Shown: in pieces, positions 16,726 through 25,545 of the stretch
Layout: each line of letters starts with the position of its first letter
How positions within the stretch are numbered: the stretch's first letter is position 1
Assembly (NCBI GenBank): GCA_946548065.1
Contig: CAMNPM010000012.1
Span: 1-55,232 of the forward strand
Reading direction: 5' to 3'
Length of the DNA: 55,232 nucleotides
Source: an uncultured Prevotella sp.
GTDB taxonomy: Bacteria; Bacteroidota; Bacteroidia; Bacteroidales; Bacteroidaceae
Position numbers and translations under genes: made by a program
The notes under the pieces: generated by a model
Databases searched by the model: none
What the model was told of the DNA's origin: nothing
Seen by the model: the letters and a program-made list of their open reading frames with translations, nothing else

Positions 16726-18021
16726 ATGAAGAAAAGTTCCTGGTTTATCCTGACTGCTCTTTTGGTATTCTCACTATGGTCCTGCAGTGACAATGATGAG
16801 AAATCTGAGGATATCCTTGTTATCGATCCAGTCGTAGAACCTGAGGAGCCCGAGCTGCCTGCTGCCTGTTTCACAGACACCATCCGCTATGATAAAGAAA
16901 ATGCCACAGCCTATAACATCGAGTACCCATCGCTCGACCCCTATGGCAATCCCGCAACCCTCTCTGGTACTATTGTCATTGGTGACGAGATAGAGAGCGA
17001 CAAGAGGCATGCACGTGGCATGGTGCTCTATAATCATTTTACTGTTTTCCAACGCGACCAATGTCCCTCAAAGGGTGATGTGGGTATCATCATGAAGGTG
17101 GCAGGAAGCAAGATGTTTGCTGTGGCAGCCGACTACTATGGCTTTGGCGTTACAGAAGACCAGAATCAGGCCTACTGTATTTCACGAGCCAATGCCCAAG
17201 CCAGCGTCGACGCCTTGCTGGCAGCACGCGAACTGCTCAAGGAAAAAGGATATACCTGGGACGACTTTCTCTTCAACCTCGGCTATTCAGAGGGAGGTCA
17301 GACCTCTATGGGAGTGCTGCGGCTCTGTACTGAGAAATACCCCGATATCAAATTCACCCACACCGTTGCCGGTGGTGGCCCCTACGACATCGGTGAGACC
17401 TACCGCCAGTTGGTCAGCTCGCATGAGACGTCCATGCCCTCTACCGTCATCAGTACGCTGCTGGCCTACAACGAATACTTCGACCTGGGAGTGGACAACG
17501 GCCTGCTGCTTAAGGAACCAACCTTGAGCAACGCAGGTCCGATGCTGCTCAGCATGGAGTATAAGCGTGAAGAGATTGAGGGTAAGCTGGCTTCTACGAA
17601 GATAGAAGAATGGTTACAACCAATACTGTTTGACTTCAATAGCGACCTGTCGCTGAAGTTTATGAATGTTTTTGAGCAAGACAATCTGTCGAAGGGATGG
17701 ACTCCCCGTAAGGAAGAACGTATCGACATAGTACACAACAGGCTGGATGCCTGCGTACCCTTTGCCAACTCCACTCAGATGGCAGAATTCTTCCGGCAGC
17801 AAGGTTTCACCATTGTAGAGAGTGCCAATGGCGACAGGAATCCCTATGCCGATGGCCACATATATTGGCATGCAATCACCATGCCAGCGATGACGAAGAC
17901 GCTGGGTGCCCACGAAGCTGGGGCAATACCCTTTGTGGTAGACTTGATGCAGGTAATCTGCCACTATCTGAATATTAAGCCTTGGTTCACTATCAGTGCT
18001 GAGGATTTGAAAGGTATCTAA
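16726..18021 (+). CDS. Lipoprotein alpha/beta hydrolase (lipase/esterase-like)
   Basis: 431 residues. Lipoprotein signal MKKSSWFILTALLVFSLWSC with the lipobox cysteine at C20, then an acidic linker (DNDEKSEDILV). Hydrolase core: VAADYYGFGV, nucleophile elbow GYSEGG (FNLGYSEGGQTS), GGPYDIGETYRQ, and a late RLDACVPFANSTQM with Asp plus GHIYWHAI with His to complete a Ser-Asp-His triad. The overall plan matches secreted lipases or esterases of the prolyl-oligopeptidase clan. Substrate unknown; expected at the outer membrane or surface. It is 23 nt from the next lipoprotein gene and probably co-transcribed with it. Confidence 0.78.
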   Translation: MKKSSWFILTALLVFSLWSCSDNDEKSEDILVIDPVVEPEEPELPAACFTDTIRYDKENATAYNIEYPSLDPYGNPATLSGTIVIGDEIESDKRHARGMVLYNHFTVFQRDQCPSKGDVGIIMKVAGSKMFAVAADYYGFGVTEDQNQAYCISRANAQASVDALLAARELLKEKGYTWDDFLFNLGYSEGGQTSMGVLRLCTEKYPDIKFTHTVAGGGPYDIGETYRQLVSSHETSMPSTVISTLLAYNEYFDLGVDNGLLLKEPTLSNAGPMLLSMEYKREEIEGKLASTKIEEWLQPILFDFNSDLSLKFMNVFEQDNLSKGWTPRKEERIDIVHNRLDACVPFANSTQMAEFFRQQGFTIVESANGDRNPYADGHIYWHAITMPAMTKTLGAHEAGAIPFVVDLMQVICHYLNIKPWFTISAEDLKGI

Positions 18022-18044
18022 TGACAAATTAAACAACTACAAAA

Positions 18045-19295
18045 ATGACCAAAAGGATTAACGCTTTATTTCTCCTGCTGTCACTTATGACAGCTATGCT
18101 TGTTGCTACAGGATGTAGCAAGGACGACAGCAAGACTTCTGTTGAACAACCAGCAGGCAGTATAGAAAATGAGCCAGTCGACCCGCTGACCCAGACCACC
18201 GATGAACTGAACAAGGAGTTGGCAGGACTCAACTTCCAGGATCTGGAGCCACTCTACAAGGCCAGCCATTCTATGGCTCAGTCCAAGGATCTCACACGAG
18301 GCACCGCAGATGAGCTTTTTGCCAACTTCAGCAGTAAGCTTGCCAACCTGCTGGAACTGCTTAGGGGCAACTTCAACGTAGCCCTGCCCTATGGTGTGCG
18401 CTTCACCTATAAATCGTTCAACGATGTGCTTGATGCCACGTGGGATGTGGCAGGCAGCATTGAGGCCGGCTTAGAAGGTAGCACGTATTATTTCCAACGT
18501 AACTCCAACGGCAGGGGACAGGTATCGTACAAAGCCGATGACGGTAGCAACTATGTCATCGAGGCAGTGATGGACAAGGATACCAATATTGCCGACTGGA
18601 AAATCAACGTGACACGGGCCCGCCTGCTGATTATCACCAAGGATGGTGAACAGGTGCTGAAGATTACCACTGGCTCGCGCCGCGAACGCCCTCTCTGGGC
18701 GCTCATTCTCCCCTTCATCGTTCGCGAGAACACATTTACTGGCGAGGTCATCTATAAGGACTTTGACATCACCCTCGACTGCGAACGCGAGAGTACGCAC
18801 CGCCGCAATGTTGACATCACCTATGCCAAGGTGGGAGACACTGAGCCTATTCTCGTGATGAACACCGTGCTGACCGACGATTCCAACATCTGGAAACTCA
18901 TCACACACGACATTGATTTCAAGGCCAACTTCATTGTCAAGGCACTGAACGGGACGCTGGTGTTTGACGGTACGGTGGAGAATGTAAACTGTCTGGTGCT
19001 CGACGGCATCTCTCTGAACCAACTCATGGAACAAGGTACTGAGAAGAAGGAGGATTGCGACAAGCTGGTGGAGAACCTCAACAGCAACCTGAACCTGAAG
19101 ATGTATCTGATGGATGTTGACCTGGGCAAACTGTTCTTGAGTACAGTTTACGACGAAGAAGCCCAAGTCTACAAACCTACCATCTTTGTCAATTCACAGT
19201 TGTTTGGCAATCAGGACTATGTACTGTCAGAAATCCTGAAGAGAATGGGTGTCAACATGGATGGCATCCTACAAGCTGCTGCCTATCTGGAGTGA
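18045..19295 (+). CDS. Uncharacterised lipoprotein
   Basis: 416 residues. Lipoprotein signal MTKRINALFLLLSLMTAMLVATGC, then KDDSKTSVEQ. The mature part is predicted soluble, with helices near the N-terminus (FSSKLANLLELLRG) and a beta-rich middle (SYKADDGSNYVIEAVM, NVTRARLLIITKDGEQVLKI). No catalytic motif recognised; I cannot assign a family. It follows the lipoprotein hydrolase, suggesting a two-gene envelope unit. The stop is 1 nt before the prmC start, so it may be read into the prmC-recX-comF genes. Confidence 0.8.
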   Translation: MTKRINALFLLLSLMTAMLVATGCSKDDSKTSVEQPAGSIENEPVDPLTQTTDELNKELAGLNFQDLEPLYKASHSMAQSKDLTRGTADELFANFSSKLANLLELLRGNFNVALPYGVRFTYKSFNDVLDATWDVAGSIEAGLEGSTYYFQRNSNGRGQVSYKADDGSNYVIEAVMDKDTNIADWKINVTRARLLIITKDGEQVLKITTGSRRERPLWALILPFIVRENTFTGEVIYKDFDITLDCERESTHRRNVDITYAKVGDTEPILVMNTVLTDDSNIWKLITHDIDFKANFIVKALNGTLVFDGTVENVNCLVLDGISLNQLMEQGTEKKEDCDKLVENLNSNLNLKMYLMDVDLGKLFLSTVYDEEAQVYKPTIFVNSQLFGNQDYVLSEILKRMGVNMDGILQAAAYLE

Positions 19296-19296
19296 C

Positions 19297-20160
19297 ATGA
19301 GCTATCAGCAGCTGTGGCAGCAACTGGCCAATACATACGATACGGGCGAGGCAAAAGCCATCGCCCGTATGTTGTATGAGGTGCGCTACGGACTCTCCCT
19401 CAGCGACTTGCTGATGGGACGCGATGCCGATGTGCCTCAACAGGAACTGCAACAGCTGGCTGAACGGCTCGAACAGAACGAACCCATACAATACGTCTTG
19501 GGGCAGACCGATTTCTGCGGCCGCACCTTCAAGGTGAGTCCCGCTGTACTCATTCCCCGTCCGGAGACCGAGGAATTGTGCCGTTGGGTGGAAGAAGAGG
19601 TAAGAGGTAAGAGGGCGGAATTGAGAGGTGAGCGTCTTGAGGTGAAGGAAGAGTTATCCATACTTGACATAGGGACGGGAAGTGGATGCATTGCTGTCAC
19701 GCTGGCAGCAGAGCTGCCTGGAGCTAAGGTGACGGCGTGGGATGTCTCTGAAGATGCCCTGCTGGTAGCCCGTGAGAATGCCCTGCTGAATGGTGTCAAC
19801 GTAGACTTTGAACTGCGTGATGCCCTTCTCGCCACAACTGCATCCCAGCCGCTGAGCAATATCATCATATCCAATCCACCTTATATATGTAATAAGGAAC
19901 GGTCTGCGATGGAACCCAATGTCTTGGAACACGAGCCACACACGGCTCTCTTCGTACCCGATGACGACCCGCTGCTGTTCTATCGCGCCATAGCCCGCTA
20001 TGGCGCGACGGCTCTGAAGCCCGGAGGTTGGCTCTACTTCGAAATCAATCCCCTCTATGCTGAAGAGTTGTATAACCTGTTCAGTATGATGTCGTATCAC
20101 GACATCGAACTCCGCCACGACCAATATGGCAAACAACGAATGATACGAGCCCAACGATGA
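19297..20160 (+). CDS. prmC: Release factor glutamine methyltransferase PrmC (HemK)
   Basis: 287 residues from ATG 19297; an earlier in-frame ATG (19249) lies inside the upstream gene. N-terminal helical domain, then the SAM-dependent methyltransferase: IPRPETEEL, LDIGTGSGCIAV, and the glutamine-binding SNPPY. Methylates the GGQ glutamine of RF1/RF2. Oddity: between WV and LSILDIG there is an insertion, EEVRGKRAELRGERLEVKEE, encoded by seven 7-bp repeat units (19598-19646) in a linker where relatives have only a few residues. It overlaps recX by 4 nt. Confidence 0.95.
   Translation: MSYQQLWQQLANTYDTGEAKAIARMLYEVRYGLSLSDLLMGRDADVPQQELQQLAERLEQNEPIQYVLGQTDFCGRTFKVSPAVLIPRPETEELCRWVEEEVRGKRAELRGERLEVKEELSILDIGTGSGCIAVTLAAELPGAKVTAWDVSEDALLVARENALLNGVNVDFELRDALLATTASQPLSNIIISNPPYICNKERSAMEPNVLEHEPHTALFVPDDDPLLFYRAIARYGATALKPGGWLYFEINPLYAEELYNLFSMMSYHDIELRHDQYGKQRMIRAQR
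19598..19646 (+). repeat. Heptad array inside prmC coding sequence
   Basis: Seven units in strict 7-bp register: TAAGAGG, TAAGAGG, GCGGAAT, TGAGAGG, TGAGCGT, CTTGAGG, TGAAGGA (approximate bounds). Units 3 and 6 are those that begin on codon position 1, and only they lack TAA/TGA. Confidence 0.7.
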
Positions 20161-20642
20161 AACAGAAAACCGAACAAGAAGCCTACCTGACGCTGGCAGC
20201 CCTCTGTGCGCAAGCTGAGCACTGCCAGTGGGAGATGCAGGAGAAGATGCGCCGCTGGGAACTCTCCGACGAGTCACAAGCCCGTGTGATGCAGCGACTT
20301 ATCAAGGAACGCTTTGTTGACGACGAGCGCTATGCCCGTGCCTTTGTCAAGGACAAGGTGCGCTACAACAAATGGGGCCGCCGCAAGGTGGAGCAAGCCC
20401 TATGGATGAAGCATATCGATGACGACATCCGCAGTAGGGTGCTCGACGAGGTAGATGACGAGGAATACCTCAGTATCTTGCGTCCTCTGCTGAAACAGAA
20501 ACGCAAGAGCGTGAAAGGGGCCAACGACTATGAAGTCAACCAAAAGCTGGCTCGTTTTGCCATCGGCCGAGGATTTACCTATGACCTCATACGGCAATGC
20601 ATGGATGTGGAGGACGACTTGTGCATAGAGGATGAAGGTTAG
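20157..20642 (+). CDS. recX: Regulatory protein RecX
   Basis: 161 residues, mostly helical, with the RecX three-helix repeats: EAYLTLAALCAQAEHCQWEM, RLIKERFVDDERYARAFVKDK and NKWGRRKVEQALWMKHID. RecX family proteins bind and inhibit RecA filaments. It sits between prmC (4-nt overlap) and a ComF-type gene (11-nt overlap), in place of the more usual recA neighbour. Length is typical. Confidence 0.9.
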   Translation: MKQKTEQEAYLTLAALCAQAEHCQWEMQEKMRRWELSDESQARVMQRLIKERFVDDERYARAFVKDKVRYNKWGRRKVEQALWMKHIDDDIRSRVLDEVDDEEYLSILRPLLKQKRKSVKGANDYEVNQKLARFAIGRGFTYDLIRQCMDVEDDLCIEDEG

Positions 20643-21330
20643 CTGGATAACAAGGATACTCGACTTCATCTCACCCCGCCAGTGTGTGGTGTGTGGCAAC
20701 AGGCTGTCGCCTACGGAGCGTAGTCTCTGCTCCATCTGTGTGCTCCATCTGCCGCGCACTGCCAGCCAGTTTTCACCCGACGACAACCCTATGGCACAGT
20801 TGTTCTGGAAGCTGGTACCCTTCGAGCGCGCTGCTGCCTTTATCTATTATGAACCACACTCTGAAGTGGCACAACTGGTCTATCAGCTGAAATATGGCGG
20901 CCGACCGGACATTGGCGAAGACATGGGCCGCCTGATAGCCAACGAATTTCAGCAGGCTCACTACTTCGACGGCATCGACCTGCTGCTGCCCGTCCCTCTG
21001 TCGCGCAAGCGTATTCACCAGCGGGGCTATAACCAAAGCGAGCGGCTGGCACAGGGCATCAGCGACGTCACTGGACTGCCCATCGAGACAAAAGCCCTCC
21101 GGCGTACCCGATTTCTGCAGAGCCAAACCCAGCTGAGCCGGCAGGAACGGCAGCAGAACGTGGCTGATATGTTCACCGTGAGCAATGCCTCACGCCTTCA
21201 GGGACGGCATGTGCTGCTCATCGACGACATCTGTACCACGGGAGCCACCCTCACTGCCTGCGCCAATGCCCTGAAAGACATTCCCGGCCTAAAGATCAGC
21301 CTGCTCACCCTTGGCTTTACCAAGAGTTGA
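20632..21330 (+). CDS. ComF family protein (amidophosphoribosyltransferase-like)
   Basis: 232 residues: N-terminal cysteine pair motifs CVVCGNRLS and CSIC (zinc-ribbon-like), LKYGGRPDIG, PVPLSRKRIHQRGYNQSERLAQGI and the PRPP-binding loop VLLIDDICTTGAT. ComF proteins are required for DNA uptake in competent bacteria. Together with YifB/ComM (1-974) this hints at, but does not prove, transformability. The start codon lies within recX. A 6-bp hairpin (GCGCAA / TTGCGC) follows at 21347-21362. Confidence 0.9.
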   Translation: MKVSWITRILDFISPRQCVVCGNRLSPTERSLCSICVLHLPRTASQFSPDDNPMAQLFWKLVPFERAAAFIYYEPHSEVAQLVYQLKYGGRPDIGEDMGRLIANEFQQAHYFDGIDLLLPVPLSRKRIHQRGYNQSERLAQGISDVTGLPIETKALRRTRFLQSQTQLSRQERQQNVADMFTVSNASRLQGRHVLLIDDICTTGATLTACANALKDIPGLKISLLTLGFTKS

Positions 21331-21346
21331 GCAGCAGGGGTGGGGC

Positions 21347-21362
21347 GCGCAACCGTTTGCGC
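21347..21362 (+). terminator. Possible hairpin terminator after comF
   Basis: GCGCAA ccgt TTGCGC forms a perfect 6-bp stem; a T-rich stretch occurs only ~15 nt later, so termination activity is uncertain. Confidence 0.35.
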
Positions 21363-21415
21363 AACACGACAAAATATTTTTCTTGACTCGAAATTGTCAA
21401 ATCAAATATAATATC

Positions 21416-21423
21416 TATCTTTG
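21416..21423 (+). promoter_or_regulatory. Promoter -7 element of the amylase gene
   Basis: TATCTTTG, 29 nt before the ATG at 21453; an ATTG at 21393-21396 sits at the -33 position (19-nt spacing). Confidence 0.6.
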
Positions 21424-21452
21424 CACCATAGAAACTAATAACCCCATTGATT

Positions 21453-23555
21453 ATGAAACGAATCTTTACCTCACTGATTATTTTTTTCGCCACGCTAAAC
21501 ATTTTGGCTCAGGGATGGCCCCAAAAATATGATGGTGTCATGCTCCAGGGATTCTACTGGGACTCTTTTTCCGACACCAAGTGGACCAAGCTGGAGTCGC
21601 AGGCCGACGAGTTGTCGCAGTATTTTAAGCTTGTATGGTTGCCGCAGAGTGGCAGCTGTGGTGGCAGGTCGATGGGCTACGATGACCTCTACTGGTTTCC
21701 TGGCCATTACAACAGCTCGTTCGGCACCGAGGCTGAGCTGCGGTCGCTCATCAGCACCTTCAAGAAGAAAGGCATCGGCACCATTGCCGACGTGGTGATC
21801 AACCACCGCAGGACGCTTAATCTCACTTTTAACTTCCCCAAGGAGGAATATAAAGGTACGACCTACGAGCTGACAGCCACAGATATTTGTGCTGATGACA
21901 AGAGCTACTGGACTACTTACGACGGACAGCCCACCAATAGTTATGCTTCGTCGAAGGGAGTCACCATCAGTTCGAATAACGATACTGGCGAAGGCTGGTC
22001 AGGAATGCCCGACCTGGACCACAAGAGTCAGAACGTGCAGAATAATGTCAAGGCCTATACGAAGATGCTCCTCGACGACCTGGGCTATGTAGGTTTCCGT
22101 TACGACATGGTGAAGGGTTATGCCCCTGAATACACCAAGATGTACAACGAGTATGCCCAGCCCCAGTTCTCCGTAGGTGAGTGCTGGGACGGCTCTAACA
22201 CCATCAAAAACTGGATTGACGGTACCGGAAAGACCAGCGCAGCCTTCGACTTCCAGTTCAAGTACGTGGTGCGCAATGCTACCGACAAGCAAGACTGGAC
22301 CTATCTGAACAAGCAGAACGACGGCAACTGGCCCCTCATCAGCAGCAGTTTCAATAATGGCAGTTACCGCCGCTATGCGGTGACCTTCGTTGAGAACCAC
22401 GACACGGAGGTACGTCCCGACGGCTCTTCTAACGGCCCTCTGGTCAAGGACATCGTGGCTGCCAATGCCTACATGCTGGCCATGCCCGGCACCCCCTGCG
22501 TGTTCCTGAAGCATTGGATTGACTACAAGCAGGACATCAAGTCCATGATCGACGTGCGCCGAGCTGCCGGCATCCACAACGAAAGCTCGTATATCCTATT
22601 TCCCTCTTCTGCCAGCTATTATGCCGTGGGTGTGGGCAACAGCCCGACTGATGTAAGCCTGCTGGCTGTGATCGGTTCTGGAGCTGACAGCTATACTCCC
22701 AACAGTACCTATGTCAAGGTGCTCTCAGGCAATCACTACATCTACTACCTCAACAAGTCGTTGGAGACCGCTTGGGTCGACCTGCCCGCTGGTGCATACG
22801 ATGGTCAACAGAAAGCACTGCTCTCTGCCGTCAGCAACAGCGCCACACAACTGGTCTATACCACCGATGGCTCCACTCCTTCAGCTTCCAACGGTATCAA
22901 GGTCAACAGCGGTACCACCATCACCCTCCCCATGGACGCTGACATCACCCTGAAGGTAGGTTTGCTCATTGGCGGCACCGTCAGTGGCATCGTCAGCCGC
23001 AGCTATACCAAATACGAACCCGAAGTACTGCCCACTGCCGTTTGCACCGTCAATGAAGGTGAGGTGTGTGCGTTCTTCGAGGCTCCCGCCAGCTGGACCA
23101 ACGATGTGAGCTGCTGGGCGTGGGTGGACTCGCCAGCCGATAATTTCACCTTTGCCAATGGCGGCTGGCCGGGCGTCACCTGTACCTTGTTAGGGGTAGC
23201 AGACAACGGCAACAAGGTATGGAAATGGACATGGGACGGCACCAAGCAGAACAATACCGCTGCCACACAACCGCAGAAAATCATCTTTAGCAATACCAGC
23301 TCCCCTCAGACTGCCGACATGAACTTCACCAACGGCGGTTACTACAACTTCGACAATAATGGCAAACTGGTCAAGGTTATCACCGCTACAGGCATACAGC
23401 CTGTTACCACAGCAGCTGGTACAGGTCTTGTGCGCATCTATACCATCGACGGTCACCTGCTGCGTGTGCTTCCTGCAGGCACTTCCACCAACGAGGCCCT
23501 CAACCAGCTGCGTCATGGCATCTATCTCATCAACGGCAAGAAATATGTGAAGTAA
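21453..23555 (+). CDS. Secreted alpha-amylase, GH13 with starch-binding module and T9SS tail
   Basis: 700 residues. Signal peptide (MKRIFTSLIIFFATLNILAQ). GH13 catalytic barrel (~20-415) with nucleophile D218 (GFRYDMVKGY), acid/base E243 (VGECWDG) and D317 (VENHDTE). Then a small chitobiase-C-like beta domain (LVYTTDGSTPS...), a CBM26-type starch-binding module (VCAFFEAPASW...NGGWPGVTC...WKWTWDG) and a ~60-residue C-terminal type IX sorting domain (VRIYTIDGHLLRVL...GIYLINGKKYVK). Predicted product: a surface-released or surface-attached starch-degrading enzyme. Single gene with its own promoter; no SusC/SusD pair is present here, so it is not in a classic PUL. Confidence 0.92.
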   Translation: MKRIFTSLIIFFATLNILAQGWPQKYDGVMLQGFYWDSFSDTKWTKLESQADELSQYFKLVWLPQSGSCGGRSMGYDDLYWFPGHYNSSFGTEAELRSLISTFKKKGIGTIADVVINHRRTLNLTFNFPKEEYKGTTYELTATDICADDKSYWTTYDGQPTNSYASSKGVTISSNNDTGEGWSGMPDLDHKSQNVQNNVKAYTKMLLDDLGYVGFRYDMVKGYAPEYTKMYNEYAQPQFSVGECWDGSNTIKNWIDGTGKTSAAFDFQFKYVVRNATDKQDWTYLNKQNDGNWPLISSSFNNGSYRRYAVTFVENHDTEVRPDGSSNGPLVKDIVAANAYMLAMPGTPCVFLKHWIDYKQDIKSMIDVRRAAGIHNESSYILFPSSASYYAVGVGNSPTDVSLLAVIGSGADSYTPNSTYVKVLSGNHYIYYLNKSLETAWVDLPAGAYDGQQKALLSAVSNSATQLVYTTDGSTPSASNGIKVNSGTTITLPMDADITLKVGLLIGGTVSGIVSRSYTKYEPEVLPTAVCTVNEGEVCAFFEAPASWTNDVSCWAWVDSPADNFTFANGGWPGVTCTLLGVADNGNKVWKWTWDGTKQNNTAATQPQKIIFSNTSSPQTADMNFTNGGYYNFDNNGKLVKVITATGIQPVTTAAGTGLVRIYTIDGHLLRVLPAGTSTNEALNQLRHGIYLINGKKYVK

Positions 23556-23621
23556 GCACGTCGGACAGGCCTTTTTTGATAATTAATTATAAATTGTTAC
23601 GGGTGTATAAAAAATAATTCG

Positions 23622-23629
23622 TACCTTTG
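23622..23629 (+). promoter_or_regulatory. Promoter -7 element of the DUF4254 gene
   Basis: TACCTTTG, 27 nt before the ATG at 23657. Confidence 0.65.
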
Positions 23630-23656
23630 CACCAAACAAAAAACAATAGAGGCAAC

Positions 23657-24259
23657 ATGTCATTTACTGAACAAGCAAACAAAATCTTCTTGCAGGCTAT
23701 CCGCGACTATCACCTGACGGACAATGTGGATACAGGTATCAACAATCCATTCGATTTGGGTTCCATAGAGTATAATCTCTATTTGAAGTGCTGGATAGAC
23801 ACGGTACAATGGCACCTGGAAGACATTATCCGCGACCCCCACATCGATCCTGTCGATGCTTTAGGACTGAAGCGCCGGATAGACCGTTCCAATCAAGACC
23901 GTACCGACTTGGTGGAAGAGATCGACAGCTACTTCCGCCATCAGTATAGTATGGTAAAACCCCTGCCGGATGCGCGTCTGAACACCGAGAGTCCTGCCTG
24001 GGCGGTAGACCGTCTGAGCATTCTGGCCCTCAAGATATGGCACATGCAGGAGCAAACCTGCCGCAAGGATGCCGATGCAGAGCACATTGCCCGCTGCCAG
24101 GCCAAGCTCGATGTGCTGAAGGAACAGCAGGCAGACCTGTCGACAGCTATTGACCAGCTGTTGGAAGACATTGAGGCTGGTCGCAAGTACATGAAGGTTT
24201 ATCGGCAGATGAAGATGTACAACGATCCCAGCACTAATCCGATACTCTATAAGAAGTGA
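23657..24259 (+). CDS. DUF4254 domain protein
   Basis: 200 residues from ATG 23657 (MSFTEQANKIF); the upstream in-frame ATG at 23627 falls in the -7 element. All-helical protein with LWHLEDIIRDPHI-like core (VQWHLEDIIRDPHIDP), IDRSNQDRTDLVEEID and a long coiled-coil C-terminus (LKEQQADLSTAIDQLLEDIEAG). DUF4254 genes are widespread in Bacteroidota and typically adjoin a GT9 glycosyltransferase, as here (24300); a role in LPS core assembly is inferred only from that linkage. The stop TGA opens a heptad array. Confidence 0.85.
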   Translation: MSFTEQANKIFLQAIRDYHLTDNVDTGINNPFDLGSIEYNLYLKCWIDTVQWHLEDIIRDPHIDPVDALGLKRRIDRSNQDRTDLVEEIDSYFRHQYSMVKPLPDARLNTESPAWAVDRLSILALKIWHMQEQTCRKDADAEHIARCQAKLDVLKEQQADLSTAIDQLLEDIEAGRKYMKVYRQMKMYNDPSTNPILYKK

Positions 24260-24299
24260 GAGGTAAGAACTCAGAGGTGAGAAGTAAGAAGTAAGGAAG
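24257..24299 (+). repeat. Heptad array between DUF4254 and the GT9 gene
   Basis: Six units: TGAGAGG, TAAGAAC, TCAGAGG, TGAGAAG, TAAGAAG, then TAAGGAA. The first is the DUF4254 stop; the GTG start of the GT9 gene follows directly. Confidence 0.75.
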
Positions 24300-25352
24300 G
24301 TGAAGAAGGAGCATATTCTTGTCATACGGTTTTCGGCTTTGGGCGACGTGGCTATGGTGGTGCCTGTAGTTTGGTCGCTGGCACAGCAGTACCCTGATGT
24401 ACGCATCACGGTGCTCAGCCGGGCTTTCGCGCGACCGCTGTTTGAGAATCTGGCACCCAACATCGGCTTTATGGAGGCCGACGTGAAGCGGGAATACCGG
24501 GGCATCAAGGGACTTAACAGACTCTACCGCCGACTGACGGCCAAGCAGTTTACATCTATTGCCGACCTGCATAACGTGCTGCGCTCTGAGTTTCTGCGCC
24601 TGCGCTTCAACATGGGGCGCTACCGGGTGGCTCACATCAGCAAGCATCGTATGGGCCGCCACCGCCTTGTGAAGCGCAACAACAAGCAGCTGACCCAGCA
24701 GCCCACCTCGTTCGAAAACTACATACAGGTGTTCCAGCGGCTTGGCTATACGTTTACAGCCAATTTCAAGAGCATCTTCCCGCCAGAAGGCGGCAACCTG
24801 ACGCTGTTGCCTCCCTCGCTGGCATTCCTTAGCAGCGACACTGCGCCCCTGATCGGTATAGCACCTTTTGCCGCCCATAAGGGCAAGGTATATCCGCCAG
24901 AATTGATGGAGCAGGTCATCACAATGTTCACCAGCCAGCATCCTGAAGTCCGCATCCTGCTGTTCGGACGAGGCGAGCAAGAGGAACATTGGTTCACCAA
25001 ATGGTGTGAACAGTGGAAGCAGTGCATCTTCGTCAACCGTAACGTTGAGTCCATGTATCAGGAGCTTATCCTGATGAGCCACCTGAAGGTGATGCTCTCG
25101 ATGGATTCAGCCAACATGCACCTGGCATCGTTGACGGGTGTTCCCGTAGTCAGTGTATGGGGAGCAACCCATCCTTATGCCGGTTTCATGGGTTGGGGAC
25201 AGAGCGAGACGAATGCCATCCAGGCCGAACTCGACTGCCGTCCCTGTAGCATCTTCGGACAAAAGGCCTGCCGCCGGGGTGACTATGTGTGTATGCACAT
25301 GATCAAGCCAACGACAATCGTTGAGAAAATAAATTCTTTTTTTACTAACTAA
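24300..25352 (+). CDS. Glycosyltransferase family 9 (heptosyltransferase type)
   Basis: 350 residues, GTG start at 24300 immediately after the heptad array (no ATG in the right place). GT9 features: [21 protein letters not shown] at the N-terminus, the middle [14 protein letters not shown], and the donor-binding C-terminus [27 protein letters not shown]. Family role: transfer of heptose (or a related sugar) from a nucleotide donor to LPS core. The heptose-supply operon at 3868-7830 makes this a plausible consumer. Predicted cytoplasmic, peripheral to the membrane. Confidence 0.9.
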   Translation: MKKEHILVIRFSALGDVAMVVPVVWSLAQQYPDVRITVLSRAFARPLFENLAPNIGFMEADVKREYRGIKGLNRLYRRLTAKQFTSIADLHNVLRSEFLRLRFNMGRYRVAHISKHRMGRHRLVKRNNKQLTQQPTSFENYIQVFQRLGYTFTANFKSIFPPEGGNLTLLPPSLAFLSSDTAPLIGIAPFAAHKGKVYPPELMEQVITMFTSQHPEVRILLFGRGEQEEHWFTKWCEQWKQCIFVNRNVESMYQELILMSHLKVMLSMDSANMHLASLTGVPVVSVWGATHPYAGFMGWGQSETNAIQAELDCRPCSIFGQKACRRGDYVCMHMIKPTTIVEKINSFFTN

Positions 25353-25365
25353 ACAGAAACAAATT

Positions 25366-25524
25366 ATGAAAAAGTACATCTGCGACACCTGCGGTTACGT
25401 TTACGACCCAGAAGTAGGCGACCCCGACAACGGCATTGAGCCCGGAACAGCTTTCGAAGACATTCCTGAAGACTGGGTATGCCCTATCTGCGGAGTCGGT
25501 AAGGACGACTTCTCTGCCGAGTAA
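25366..25524 (+). CDS. Rubredoxin
   Basis: 52 residues: [20 protein letters not shown]..., iron ligands in CDTCG (C6, C9) and CPICG (C39, C42), the [20 protein letters not shown] signature intact. A small electron carrier, in anaerobes commonly serving oxygen or peroxide detoxification. It follows the GT9 gene by 13 nt. Its last codons (CTCTGCCGAGTA) are repeated directly just after the stop, a 12-bp duplication. Confidence 0.97.
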   Translation: MKKYICDTCGYVYDPEVGDPDNGIEPGTAFEDIPEDWVCPICGVGKDDFSAE

Positions 25525-25545
25525 CCTCTCTGCCGAGTAGCAAGA

